From: Paenibacillus albus
GTDB taxonomy: Bacteria; Bacillota; Bacilli; Paenibacillales; Paenibacillaceae
Direction of reading: 5' to 3'
DNA length: 64,000 nt
Assembly: GCF_003952225.1 (NCBI RefSeq)
Contig: NZ_CP034437.1
Coordinates: forward strand, 1,407,501-1,471,500
The position numbers and the translations under genes were made by a program. The notes beneath the pieces were generated by a model. That model worked only from the letters and a program-made list of their open reading frames with translations. It searched no databases and had not been told where the DNA came from. Shown piece after piece: positions 44,273 through 53,338 of the stretch. The number at the start of each line of letters is the position of its first letter. The first letter of the stretch is position 1.

Positions 44273-44301
44273 TTGACATACTAAGTGTATGCTCATAAAA
44301 T
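44273..44301 (+). promoter_or_regulatory. Strong sigma-A promoter of GH76 operon
   Basis: TTGACA (44273-44278), 17 bp, TAAAAT (44296-44301). An inverted repeat CATAC-TAAGT-GTATG (44277-44291) lies in the spacer and may be an operator. TGTAAGCGCTT at 44305, just after the -10, resembles half of a cre site. A leader of about 250 nt follows up to the first gene; I see no known riboswitch in it. Confidence 0.7.
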
Positions 44302-44561
44302 CAGTGTAAGCGCTTCATAATATTTGTCGACTATTCCTCGATTTTCACATTCATCCTCTTCTTCTGGCGCCCAATGGGTCACGCTGTTCATCCTGATCTC
44401 ACTTCTGCTTGCAATGCTTGTTTAACTTTCAATGAATCTGCGTTCAGCTGCGTTCAAAGTTAACTTTAGCGAAGGAGGTGGTCGAATCGGTCACGCGCTT
44501 AAGGCGCGCCAGGATCACATCAGTGCTTGTCGGATTCACAAACCACAAGGAAGAGGAGTGT

Positions 44562-46097
44562 ATGCGGGTGAAATCGGTATGGAGGTTTGGCAAGAAAGCT
44601 GCAGCTGTCCTATTGGCGGCGGCTCTGTTAATTCCAGCGATTGGTGGTGGCGGCAAGGCAGAAGCCTTTACCACGGCGAATGCGGATACAGCGATGAATG
44701 GCTTCGTGAACACCTTCTATGACTCAACGGCAAAATATTTCTACACGAACAGCGATCATGCCATACATACGCATGCATCAGGTCCAAACAGCGGCTTGTA
44801 CACCGATTTCTGGTGGGAGGCGCAGCTGTGGGAGACGGTGATGGATGCCTATGAACGGACTGGAAGCAGCACGTACCGAACGATGATTGACGATATTTAC
44901 ACCGGCTTTAACGCCAAGTATACCGACATGATGACGAATGCGTTCAATGACGATTTGGGCTGGTGGGCGCTTGCCTGCATGCGAGCTTACGAGATAACGG
45001 GAACTGCGGAATACCGCAACCGGGCATCGTTCCTCTTCGACCAAATTTACTCCTTCTACGACAGCACTTATGGCGGCGGCATCTGGTGGAAGCGCGACGG
45101 GACCTCAGCGCAGAAGAATATGGCGACGAATGCGCCGATGGTCATGACCGCGATCAAGCTGAAGAATGCGACTGGCGACAGCGCATATCTGACGAAAGCA
45201 ACGACGATCTACGCGTGGACCAAGAGCAAGCTCGTCAGCGGCAGCAAGGTGAATGACCATGTCGAGGGCAGCGGATCAGGCACCGTTATCGACTGGGATT
45301 TCTCGTACAACTATGGTACTATCCTCGGCGCGGCGCTGGCGATGTATCAAGCGACAGGCACGAGCAGCTATCTGACCGACGCCAACAATGCAGCGAATTA
45401 TGTCATTAACAACATGACATTGTCTTACTCGCTGATGTATGAGGGTGAGGATGACGGGGCCGGGTTCAAAATGATTTTTGCCCGCAACCTGAATAAGCTT
45501 CGCATCGCAACAAGCAATGCAACTTATCTCAACTTCTTGCAGCAAAATGCGACGCAAGCGTTTAATCACCGCAGAACGAGCGATAACGTCATCGGCAGCG
45601 ACTGGACGGGGCCGACAGGCACCGGCTTCGTGCAAAGCCTTGCGGCTGCGGCAGGCGCGGCGATTCTGCAGTTCACGCCGGCGGACAACTACACGGGCAA
45701 CATTGCTGGCAACGGTACGTATGAAGCGGAGAACGCGCTGAAGAGCGGCTCGATTATTTCGGAGAGCACGCAGGCTGGCTTTACGGGACGCGGCTACTTG
45801 GCAGGCTGGAATTCAGCGGGCACGATTACGTTCAACGTCAATCAGAACTCGGCAAGCACCCGTACCGTGACGATTCGCTATGCAGGAGGAGCGGGCAATT
45901 CGAGCCGGTACGTCTCCGTGAATGGCACGGTCGTTGCGAGCAACCTGAGCTTCCCGTCCACGGGCAGCTGGGGCACGTGGAGCACGGTGACGATTAATCT
46001 GAGCTTGAATGCGGGCTACAACAAAGTAATCATCGGGTTTGATAGCAGCAAGGGCAACACCAATTATTTGAACGTCGATAAAATTTCAGGTTTATAA
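44562..46097 (+). CDS. Secreted GH76 glycoside hydrolase with C-terminal CBM
   Basis: About 512 residues. The signal peptide (KKAAAVLLAAALLIP..KAEAF) is followed by a GH76 (alpha-1,6-mannanase type) (alpha/alpha)6 barrel. The catalytic Asp-Asp pair lies in NAFNDDLGWWALACMRAYE (about residues 129-130). A C-terminal beta-sandwich from YEAENALKSGS to LNVDKISGL resembles CBM6/CBM35. Start unsure: ATG 44562 or GTG 44568, both after AAGGAAGAGGAG; the longer frame from 44478 is unlikely. It probably cuts alpha-1,6-mannan outside the cell, as in fungal or yeast walls. First of three GH76 paralogues. Confidence 0.9.
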   Translation: MRVKSVWRFGKKAAAVLLAAALLIPAIGGGGKAEAFTTANADTAMNGFVNTFYDSTAKYFYTNSDHAIHTHASGPNSGLYTDFWWEAQLWETVMDAYERTGSSTYRTMIDDIYTGFNAKYTDMMTNAFNDDLGWWALACMRAYEITGTAEYRNRASFLFDQIYSFYDSTYGGGIWWKRDGTSAQKNMATNAPMVMTAIKLKNATGDSAYLTKATTIYAWTKSKLVSGSKVNDHVEGSGSGTVIDWDFSYNYGTILGAALAMYQATGTSSYLTDANNAANYVINNMTLSYSLMYEGEDDGAGFKMIFARNLNKLRIATSNATYLNFLQQNATQAFNHRRTSDNVIGSDWTGPTGTGFVQSLAAAAGAAILQFTPADNYTGNIAGNGTYEAENALKSGSIISESTQAGFTGRGYLAGWNSAGTITFNVNQNSASTRTVTIRYAGGAGNSSRYVSVNGTVVASNLSFPSTGSWGTWSTVTINLSLNAGYNKVIIGFDSSKGNTNYLNVDKISGL

Positions 46098-46189
46098 GTG
46101 AGAGGCGGGCGCCGCTATTCGGCTCCGAACAAGGAGCTGGGGCTGTAGCGCCCGCCCTCCCAAACAACGAGGCTGGTGAGCATCTCAGG

Positions 46190-47368
46190 ATGAAACGTAA
46201 GCGCATAATGATTACAGCTGCTGCGACTATATTGGTAGTCGCCGGCTTGGCAGCATGGCAATTGGGATCAGGCGGCTCTACCCCAACAGAAGGAACCGCC
46301 GCAACAGTAGAGACCGCTCAAAAAACGACTCCATCGGTATGGGCTGAGCGAGCAGATCTTGCACAGAAAGAGCTGAACAGCTCCTTTTGGAATGAGGATC
46401 GAGGTTTATTCAACAATGCGACGCCGTGCATCGATCAGCAGTGTGACAATCCGTTCAATTACTGGTGGCTGGCGCACGCAGTCGATGTGCTGACCGACGG
46501 TTATGAGCGGACAGGCGACAAGCAATATGTGACGCAGCTGGATAAGCTGTATCAAGGCTTGCTGAAGCGCAACGGAGGCGACTTCATCAACGATTATTAC
46601 GACGATATGGAATGGATGGCGCTTGCTTGGCTGAGGGCCTTCGATGCAACAGGTGATAAAAGGTACCAAGAAGCGGCGATGACTCTATGGCAAGACATTC
46701 AGACCGGCTGGAACGACGAGGTGGGCGGCGGAATCGCTTGGCGCAAGTCGCAAACGGATTACAAGAATACACCGGCGAACGCACCTGCGATAATACTGGC
46801 AGCTCGGGTATACAACCATACGAAGGCTGCCGCTGATTTGGAATGGGCAAAGAAGCTGTACGATTGGCAGAAGTCGCATCTGGTGGACCCGGATACAGGA
46901 CTGGTTTGGGACGGCATTAATCGCCAAGGAGATGGGGCTGTCGATAAGAATTGGATGTTTACCTACGGCCAAGGCGTGTTCATTGGCGCTGGGGTGGAGC
47001 TGTACCAGATCACCAAGGAGCAGCAGTATCTCGACGATGCGAGGAAGACGGCAGGGAATTTGAAGAAGGATTTCCTCTCGCCGACGACAGATATGCTTCC
47101 TTTTGAGGATGGTGGAGATGCTGGTTTGTTCAAAGGCATACTTGTCCGCTACATCGGCGAGCTGATTCAGGTCGATCCGACTCAGAAGGATCTGCGCCAA
47201 ATGCTATTTACGAATGCGGATACGTTATGGGCGGATGGCAAGAGCGAGGATAAGGCATTGTTCAGTAATTCATGGGATCAGACACCGGATGAAGTCGTTG
47301 AACTGAGTACCGAGCTCAGTGGAATTATGCTGCTCGAACAAGCGGTGCTGGCAGAGAAAGAGAAATAG
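46190..47368 (+). CDS. Membrane-anchored GH76 glycoside hydrolase
   Basis: 392 residues. A basic N-terminus and one hydrophobic helix (about 7-25, no lipobox) suggest a signal anchor or cleavable signal. The GH76 barrel contains CDNPFNYWWLAHAVDVLTDG, and the catalytic Asp138-Asp139 in NDYYDDMEWMALAWLRAF. No CBM. It shares a long core with the next gene (DYKNTPANxPAIILAAR, VWDGxNRxGDG), so the two arose by duplication. It lies 92 bp after the secreted paralogue and 7 bp before the cytosolic one. Confidence 0.9.
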   Translation: MKRKRIMITAAATILVVAGLAAWQLGSGGSTPTEGTAATVETAQKTTPSVWAERADLAQKELNSSFWNEDRGLFNNATPCIDQQCDNPFNYWWLAHAVDVLTDGYERTGDKQYVTQLDKLYQGLLKRNGGDFINDYYDDMEWMALAWLRAFDATGDKRYQEAAMTLWQDIQTGWNDEVGGGIAWRKSQTDYKNTPANAPAIILAARVYNHTKAAADLEWAKKLYDWQKSHLVDPDTGLVWDGINRQGDGAVDKNWMFTYGQGVFIGAGVELYQITKEQQYLDDARKTAGNLKKDFLSPTTDMLPFEDGGDAGLFKGILVRYIGELIQVDPTQKDLRQMLFTNADTLWADGKSEDKALFSNSWDQTPDEVVELSTELSGIMLLEQAVLAEKEK

Positions 47369-47375
47369 GGAGGCC

Positions 47376-48455
47376 ATGAAAATCATGATGGTATGGAACA
47401 ATCGCGCGGAAGAGGCGCAGCAAGCGTTGTCGGACTTATTTTGGAATCCGTCCATTCGTCTGTACGATATTGAAATTCCGTGCCCGGATGGGGCATGCAA
47501 TACGATCTTTCATTACTGGTGGATGGCGCACGCGGTAGATGCACTTGTAGACGGATATAACCGGACCGGGGATGCGAGGTATGCGGAGCAGCTGGAAGCT
47601 ATCTATGACGGGCTGCTGGTGCGTAATGGCGGCGCATTTCCGAATGAATTGTACGATGACATGGAATGGATGGCCATCGCTTGGCTCCGCGCTTATAAGG
47701 CGCTTGGCGTGGATCGATATAAAGAGGCAGCTCTCTTGCTATGGGAGGATATTAAGACTGGCTGGAATGACGCCATGGGCGGGGGCATCGCGTGGCAGAA
47801 GCCGCAGCTTGATTATAAGAATACGCCTGCGAACGGACCGGCTATTATTCTGGCGGCAAGGCTGCATCAGCAGTTCGGCCGTCAGGAGGATCTCGATTGG
47901 GCGCTGCGGATTTACAACTGGCTGAAGAGCCATCTCGTGAACCCGGACAATGGTTTCGTCTGGGACGGTATGAACCGTGTCGGTGACGGTCAGATCGACA
48001 AGGAATGGAAATTCACGTACTGCCAAGGCGTCTATATTGGAGCGGGAGTAGAGCTGTACCGGATTACAGGGGATCGCGGATACTTGGATGATGCACTGCG
48101 CACGGCTGCTGCGGCTGAGCAGGAGCTGACGGATTCAATCAGCGGCTTGCTGCCGGATGAGGGAGACGGCGACGGCGGATTATTCAAGGGTATTCTTGTT
48201 CGATATCTTGGCGAGCTGGCGAAGGAAGCGCCGGAGCATCGCTCGGCAGCACCGCTGCTCGCGCAGAACGGAACTTCGCTCTGGACGCTCGGACGCGACG
48301 CGGAACGCTGCGTATTTCATACGCAATGGGGGACGCGGCCTGCGGAGCGCGTGACGTTAAGTACACAGCTGAGCGGTATTATGCTTCTGGAGCAGCTCGC
48401 AGCGCTGGAGCGTCAGGGCATTGGAACAGCAGCTCGGTTGGACGAGGTGAAGTAG
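47376..48455 (+). CDS. Intracellular GH76 glycoside hydrolase
   Basis: About 359 residues, no signal peptide. GH76 barrel with FHYWWMAHAVDALVDGYNRT and the catalytic pair Asp94-Asp95 in LYDDMEWMAIAWLRAY. GGGAGG abuts ATG 47376; ATG 47385 would have a better-spaced site. It is a close paralogue of the upstream anchored enzyme. A cytosolic copy suggests that short manno-oligosaccharides are imported and finished inside, although no importer lies in this cluster. Confidence 0.9.
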   Translation: MKIMMVWNNRAEEAQQALSDLFWNPSIRLYDIEIPCPDGACNTIFHYWWMAHAVDALVDGYNRTGDARYAEQLEAIYDGLLVRNGGAFPNELYDDMEWMAIAWLRAYKALGVDRYKEAALLLWEDIKTGWNDAMGGGIAWQKPQLDYKNTPANGPAIILAARLHQQFGRQEDLDWALRIYNWLKSHLVNPDNGFVWDGMNRVGDGQIDKEWKFTYCQGVYIGAGVELYRITGDRGYLDDALRTAAAAEQELTDSISGLLPDEGDGDGGLFKGILVRYLGELAKEAPEHRSAAPLLAQNGTSLWTLGRDAERCVFHTQWGTRPAERVTLSTQLSGIMLLEQLAALERQGIGTAARLDEVK

Positions 48456-48560
48456 AGCTCCAGAAGTAGAGAAAGGTGTCTTAAGACCTACTAAAATGTA
48501 CTTCACATTCCAATGAAATCCAGTATAATTGGCAATATAGACAAGCATTGGAGTGTGCAC

Positions 48561-48860
48561 ATGAACTATTCGGGTCACTTGAGAGTAATGAATGCGATGG
48601 AGCCAATTGTGGTTGATATTTTAGAAGAGCATTTTGTTAAGCCAGGTGTGCTCAATTGTAAGTGTGACAACTGTAAGCTTGATATTTTGCTGCTAACATT
48701 GAATCATCTCCCCACGCATTATACCTCCAGCCAGGAGGGTGAAGCCTACATCAAGGCTCACTATATGAACCCGCAGCAGCAATCGGATGTGCTGAGGGAA
48801 ATTACGAATTCGGTTCAAGTCATTGAGCAGAAGCCGCATCATCGAACAATGAATATGTAA
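48561..48860 (+). CDS. ComFB-like late competence development protein
   Basis: A 99-residue protein with ComFB family features: NAMEPIVVDILEEHF near the N-terminus, the Cys pair in LNCKCDNCKLDI (a possible metal site) and LNHLPTHYTSS. TTGGAGTG lies before ATG 48561; the frame upstream is unlikely to be coding. ComFB-type proteins are small, and some bind cyclic dinucleotides; the role here is unknown. Not near comFA or comFC. Transcribed alone. Confidence 0.85.
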   Translation: MNYSGHLRVMNAMEPIVVDILEEHFVKPGVLNCKCDNCKLDILLLTLNHLPTHYTSSQEGEAYIKAHYMNPQQQSDVLREITNSVQVIEQKPHHRTMNM

Positions 48861-48867
48861 CGTTATG

Positions 48868-48902
48868 AATCATCCATTCTTACGGAATGGGTGATTTTTT
48901 GC
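48868..48902 (+). terminator. Terminator after ComFB-like gene
   Basis: AATCATCCATTC pairs with GAATGGGTGATT (one G-T pair), loop TTACG region, then TTTTTT. Confidence 0.85.
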
Positions 48903-48968
48903 TTCGTGACGGTAGCATATGGCAGAATAGAACCATAGACAAGCTGTGAGAAAAGGAGAGATCGTTGG

Positions 48969-49844
48969 ATGCGCAATGTGCTGGTGCTGGGCGGTACACG
49001 ATTTTTTGGGAAGAAGCTGGTAGAACGGCTGCTGCAAGCAGGCGATCAGGTTACGATTGTGACAAGAGGCGGATTGTCTCATCCGTTCGGTGAACAGGTG
49101 AAGCATCTCCAGCTGGACCGTACGAATGCGAAGGTGCTTGAAGAGGCCATTGGCGATGGCTCTTATGATGTGGTATACGACAATATCTGCTTTATGCCGA
49201 AGGAAGCCGAGGAAGCGCTGCGGCTGTTCGCAGACAAGGTGGGCAAATACATCGTTACATCCACGCTGAGCGTGTATCCGTTCGGGGAGCCTCGCAAGAC
49301 GGAGGAGTACTTCAATGCGCTGGACTATACGGTGCCGAATCCGTACCCGCAAGAAATTAATTATGGTGAGGGCAAGCGTCTGGTCGAAGCGATTCTCCTG
49401 CAGCAAGCATCCTTCCCTGTAGCGGCGGTACGCTTCCCGATCGTACTCGGCGTGGACGATTATACGCGCCGGCTGCATTTCCATGTCGAGCATGTGCAGC
49501 AGGAGCTGCCGATTGGGATGCCGAATACGGATGCGCATTTGTCGTTCATCGATTCTGACGAAGCGGCGGCATTCCTCGACTGGCTGGGCAGAGTGGATGC
49601 GGTAGGGTCGTTTAATGCATGCTCCAAAGGTGAAATCTCGCCGGGACGCATCGTTGCGCTGATCGAAGAAGCAACCGGCAAGAAGGCATACATTGCTCTT
49701 GAGACGGACAAAATGCACGATTCACCTTTTGGCGTGCCGGAGCCATGGTACATGAGCACGGCGAAGGCCGAAGCTGCAGGCTACACGTTTAAAGAATTGA
49801 GTGGTTGGCTGCCGCCGCTCATTAAGCAGTTGGCTGCAGAATAG
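48969..49844 (+). CDS. NAD-dependent epimerase/dehydratase family protein
   Basis: A 291-residue extended-SDR Rossmann protein. It has the cofactor loop LGGTRFFGK (residues 7-15), STLSVYPFG with the catalytic Ser/Thr region, INYGEGKRLVE carrying the Tyr-x-x-x-Lys pair (YGEGK), and VAAVRFPIVLG. It resembles the reductase-like subgroup related to plant CSP41 and UDP-glucose epimerases. Substrate unknown. AAAAGGAGAG precedes ATG 48969. Transcribed alone with a terminator. Confidence 0.88.
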   Translation: MRNVLVLGGTRFFGKKLVERLLQAGDQVTIVTRGGLSHPFGEQVKHLQLDRTNAKVLEEAIGDGSYDVVYDNICFMPKEAEEALRLFADKVGKYIVTSTLSVYPFGEPRKTEEYFNALDYTVPNPYPQEINYGEGKRLVEAILLQQASFPVAAVRFPIVLGVDDYTRRLHFHVEHVQQELPIGMPNTDAHLSFIDSDEAAAFLDWLGRVDAVGSFNACSKGEISPGRIVALIEEATGKKAYIALETDKMHDSPFGVPEPWYMSTAKAEAAGYTFKELSGWLPPLIKQLAAE

Positions 49845-49858
49845 ATTGTAAGTATAAG

Positions 49859-49902
49859 AAGACGGTCACCTTGGCTCTGCTTGAGGTGGCTGTCTTTTTT
49901 TA
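49859..49902 (+). terminator. Terminator after epimerase gene
   Basis: AAGACGGTCACCT pairs with AGGTGGCTGTCTT with two mismatches, then a long T run. Confidence 0.75.
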
Positions 49903-49969
49903 TATTCATAGCGCTTGGAAAATCCGCCCATACTACGAGAGGCTATTTATTAGAGGTTGGAGGGTAACG

Positions 49970-51280
49970 ATGAGAAACGATAGAGCTCGTATACAAAGTT
50001 GGTTGAGGATAGGCTTATTGCCGATGCTGCTGTCCGCAGTCGTCTTCTTCGGCGGGGCTTTGACCGTGCAGGCGAAGTCGGCTGAGCCGGCGCCGAAGAA
50101 GCCGCTCATGGCAGCCTTCGTTCGCGGAGGGGCGCTGTGGGTGAAGGTCGATGGCAGCGGTGAGAGGCGTCTGACGGAGGCGAACCAGATCCACGGTCCG
50201 AAATGGTCCTCGGACGGAGCAAGGCTTGCTTATACCCGAGGGGAGAACGAGCAGGACCTGTGGATGGTGCATGTTGCTTCGGGCAAAAGCCGTCTTGTTG
50301 CGAAGGGTACAGACGGAAGGCGCTATGAGTGGTCTCCGAACCGTGGCCTTCTTGCCTACGAGAAGAATCAGCGGCTGTATGTCGTCGGTACCGCGGACAC
50401 TTCGCAGCCGGTTGAAGTGACAGGAACTGTAGGCGATATCGGGCAATTTGCTTGGCTGCCGGATGGAGACGGCTTCCTTGTGTCAACGGCGGCTCGCCTT
50501 CTGCCGGACGGGGCTTGGACGCCGGTGCGGCTCGTGAAAATTATGCTGCCGAGCGGACCTGCCGCAGGCGTAACGCGGGCGAAGCCGCTGGCAGTGCTGC
50601 CTGCCAAGCTGAACGATCAAGTTGTCGTCGGTACGAGCACGTTCAAATGGTCGGCGAGCGGCAAGTGGATCGCATTCGTAGCGACACCGACAGCCTCGTT
50701 GTCTGCGGACGGTGACACATTATGCGTGCTGTCAGCGGATGGGAAGCAGTTGAAATCCGTCAATATGATGGTGAACAATGAGAACTGGTTCGAATGGTCA
50801 GCAGAGACCGATTCGCTTGGCTTTATCAGCGGTATCGGGCGGGAGGCCATTTCGAATAAACAGCTCAAAGTCGCTGTAGCGCCTGAGTTCCGGCCAGGTC
50901 CATCTTATACGCCCGCAGGCTATACAGATCAGAATTTCACATGGCTCACTAGGACCGATATCGTCGTGCAGCGGGCCAAGGAGAGCGGAAACATCAGCGA
51001 TCCGGCGAAGCGGCCGTTTCCAAATCTGGTGAACGTGAAGCTCGGCGGCGGTCAGCAGAAGCGGATCACAAGAAGCAGCACCGAAGCGGGCGACTACCAG
51101 CCGGTGGCGCTTAGCGCTAACGGACTCGCTTGGGTACGTTCAAACAAGACCACAGGCGATTGTCTGCTCGCTCCGCCGGACAAGATCGGGAAGAAAGCGA
51201 GCGTCTGGATTAAAGGGATAGATATCGGCGACAATTTCTACGAGCAGTGGAGCTGGGGATCGGTGCTGAAGTTTTATTGA
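49970..51280 (+). CDS. Secreted TolB-like beta-propeller protein
   Basis: About 436 residues. The signal peptide (RIGLLPMLLSAVVFFGGALTVQA) is followed by beta-propeller repeats of the WD40/TolB type: PKWSSDGARLAYTRG, YEWSPNRGLLAYEK, FAWLPDGDGFLVS, FKWSASGKWIAFVA and FEWSAETDSLGFIS. Each is a blade starting with an aromatic-Trp-Ser pattern. GGAGGG precedes ATG 49970; the frame upstream has none. No catalytic motif seen; possibly a ligand-binding or sensing protein at the cell surface. A 379-bp gap follows. Confidence 0.85.
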   Translation: MRNDRARIQSWLRIGLLPMLLSAVVFFGGALTVQAKSAEPAPKKPLMAAFVRGGALWVKVDGSGERRLTEANQIHGPKWSSDGARLAYTRGENEQDLWMVHVASGKSRLVAKGTDGRRYEWSPNRGLLAYEKNQRLYVVGTADTSQPVEVTGTVGDIGQFAWLPDGDGFLVSTAARLLPDGAWTPVRLVKIMLPSGPAAGVTRAKPLAVLPAKLNDQVVVGTSTFKWSASGKWIAFVATPTASLSADGDTLCVLSADGKQLKSVNMMVNNENWFEWSAETDSLGFISGIGREAISNKQLKVAVAPEFRPGPSYTPAGYTDQNFTWLTRTDIVVQRAKESGNISDPAKRPFPNLVNVKLGGGQQKRITRSSTEAGDYQPVALSANGLAWVRSNKTTGDCLLAPPDKIGKKASVWIKGIDIGDNFYEQWSWGSVLKFY

Positions 51281-51330
51281 GAACGACTGCCGCTCGCCGC
51301 ACGTACTCGCACTCGTGGTGCTTGGCGGGC

Positions 51331-51513
51331 TAACGAATCGTCAACACCTTATTGGTTCAATTTCAGCTCTCAAAAAAATCTAACGAACTCTAGCGGCGTT
51401 ATTGTCTGCTTTTACAGCTGGAAGTGGCTGATTTTAGCGGAATAGCGTGTCTGAGATTCGTTACCATTCTAAAACGAGCGATTTGAGACGAATAAGGCGT
51501 CTGGGGTTCGTTA
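51331..51513. repeat. Four copies of dispersed TAACGA-N12-TTATT repeat, two direct and two inverted
   Basis: Plus-strand copies begin at 51331 and 51381, 50 bp apart. Minus-strand copies span 51463-51441 and 51513-51491, also 50 bp apart. Each has TAACGA, exactly 12 nt, then TTATT or CTATT. The two pairs face each other, so the array could fold into long imperfect hairpins. The rest of the 379-bp gap shows no gene. Confidence 0.8.
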
Positions 51514-51659
51514 GCCGAGCTGTCGCTAGCTTCTGTTGGCGTTTGCGTCCACTAGCACTCGCTACTATTTTAGGCATTCTGGGCACCTGCGAAGGTGTCC
51601 TTTTTGATGAGAATTTATGAGATAATAGCGCTATGACTAGGGGGCTTAGGAGGCTAGCA

Positions 51660-53294
51660 ATGGGGACCGAATCGAATCAAGGAAGCAGGCCAAATGTGCT
51701 TTGGATTTCATTAGAGGATACAAGTCCAAGGTTCGGCTGTTACGGAGATGCAGTCGCTTCCACTCCGAACATTGACCGACTGGCAGAAGAAGGCGTGCGT
51801 TATACGAATGCATATTCTACAGCTGCCGTTTGCTCGCCAAGCAGAGCTGCCATCATCACTGGCATGTATGCAACTTCAATTGGAGCGCATCATCATCGTA
51901 CCTCCGCTCCGGAGCATACCGAGTATACACCTACGCCATATGAAGTTGTCCCTCCACCTTATGTAAAGACGTTTACCGAGTATCTAAGAGCAAATGGTTA
52001 TTATTGTACCAATAACGAGAAGACGGATTACCAATTCACAGCTCCGATAACCGCATGGGATGACAACGGCCGTACGGCGCATTGGAGGAATAGAGGCGAT
52101 GGTCAGCCTTTTTTCGCTGTATTCAATCTGATGAACACGCACGAAAGCGGAATGTGGCGTACGTATGATTCATTGTCAACGAACCCAGTGGCTGTCTCAC
52201 TGCCTCCATATCTGCCTGATACGCAGAAGAGCCGAGAAGTGTTGGCGCTGCATTACGATAACATAAAACTAAATGACAATCGCGTAGGCGAGCTGCTGCA
52301 GCAATTAGAGGAGGATGGGCTGAAGGACAATACCACTGTGTTCATCTGGAGCGATCATGGAGAAGGGCTTCCGCGGCATAAGCGGTGGCTGTACGATTCC
52401 GGCATTCGGGTTCCGCTTATCATTCGCTGGCCGGGTCGCATCGAGCCGGGGACGACGAATGAACAATTAGTCAGTATGATTGACTTAGGTCCAACTGTAT
52501 TGCAACTTGCCGAAGTGCCGGTGCCGATGCATATGCAGGGGCAGCCGTTCCTCAAGGCGAATGCGGAGGTTATGCCCGAGAGAAAGTACGTCTACGCTGC
52601 GAGAGACCGGCATGACGAAGGATACGATATGGTCCGGGCAGTGCGAGATCGGCAGTATAAGTACATACGTAACTTTTATATCGAGAAGCCGTACTTTGAG
52701 TGGGTTCCCTACGGGCATTATCATGGAATTATGCAGGAAATGTGGCGTCTGTATGCGCTTGGCGAGCTCAATCCGCTGCAGAAGGCTCTAATAACAGGTG
52801 GACGCCCGCCGGAGGAGCTCTATGATTGTGTGAACGATCCGCATGAGATTCATAATCTAGCCGGGGATTCGAATTATAGCGAAGTTCTTACCCGCTTGAG
52901 CGGGGAGCTGGATCGGTGGAGAACGCGAGTAGGTGATATGGGGGAGATCCCCGAAGCTCAAATGGCCAATACAATGTGGCCTAACGGCATTCAGCCGGTG
53001 ACGGCCCCCGTGCAATTCGTCCCGATCGCGGAAGGCTTCCCGGGGACAGAGGATGTCCCAAGGGGGAGTGAATATATTATCAAGGCTCCAGCATTGCTCC
53101 TGTTATATTGCGGTACGCAAGGCGCTTCGATCGCCTATACATTGGACGATGGTGAGCATCCGCAGTGGAGTTTATACACGTCTCCGATTATAATGGCCAA
53201 AGGCAAAGGAACTACTGTCGTGCGTGCGAAAGCGATACGAATCGGATATCAGTGCAGTGAAGAGTCGCTGGTGACGATTCGCTGTACTTCATAA
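51660..53294 (+). CDS. Sulfatase, Cys-type, with chitobiase-like C-terminal domain
   Basis: About 544 residues. PNVLWISLEDTSPRFGCYG carries metal ligands. CSPSRAAIITGMY is the sulfatase signature C-x-P-S-R with Cys58, to be converted to formylglycine. IWSDHGEGLPRHKRWLYDSG holds further Asp, His and Lys ligands. The last 75 residues resemble a chitobiase/beta-hexosaminidase C-terminal domain (YTLDDGEHPQWSLYTSPI). No signal peptide is seen, so it is probably cytosolic, which is unusual for an enzyme of host or algal sulfated glycans. AGGAGG fixes ATG 51660. No sulfatase-maturing enzyme is visible. Confidence 0.9.
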   Translation: MGTESNQGSRPNVLWISLEDTSPRFGCYGDAVASTPNIDRLAEEGVRYTNAYSTAAVCSPSRAAIITGMYATSIGAHHHRTSAPEHTEYTPTPYEVVPPPYVKTFTEYLRANGYYCTNNEKTDYQFTAPITAWDDNGRTAHWRNRGDGQPFFAVFNLMNTHESGMWRTYDSLSTNPVAVSLPPYLPDTQKSREVLALHYDNIKLNDNRVGELLQQLEEDGLKDNTTVFIWSDHGEGLPRHKRWLYDSGIRVPLIIRWPGRIEPGTTNEQLVSMIDLGPTVLQLAEVPVPMHMQGQPFLKANAEVMPERKYVYAARDRHDEGYDMVRAVRDRQYKYIRNFYIEKPYFEWVPYGHYHGIMQEMWRLYALGELNPLQKALITGGRPPEELYDCVNDPHEIHNLAGDSNYSEVLTRLSGELDRWRTRVGDMGEIPEAQMANTMWPNGIQPVTAPVQFVPIAEGFPGTEDVPRGSEYIIKAPALLLLYCGTQGASIAYTLDDGEHPQWSLYTSPIIMAKGKGTTVVRAKAIRIGYQCSEESLVTIRCTS

Positions 53295-53338
53295 TAACAA
53301 GTCGAGAGCATCTTTAACGAACGCGAGGTAATCACATC

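Noticed and set aside
44305-44318. Full cre site after the GH76 promoter
   Set aside because: TGTAAGCGCTTCAT matches only the first half; the second half is one base too short. Noted only as a half-match.
44308-44561. Known riboswitch in the GH76 leader
   Set aside because: The leader is long but I find no conserved riboswitch core or terminator/antiterminator pair.
51331-51513. CRISPR or transposon ends
   Set aside because: Only four degenerate units in mixed orientation, and no transposase or cas gene nearby. Better described as a dispersed intergenic repeat.
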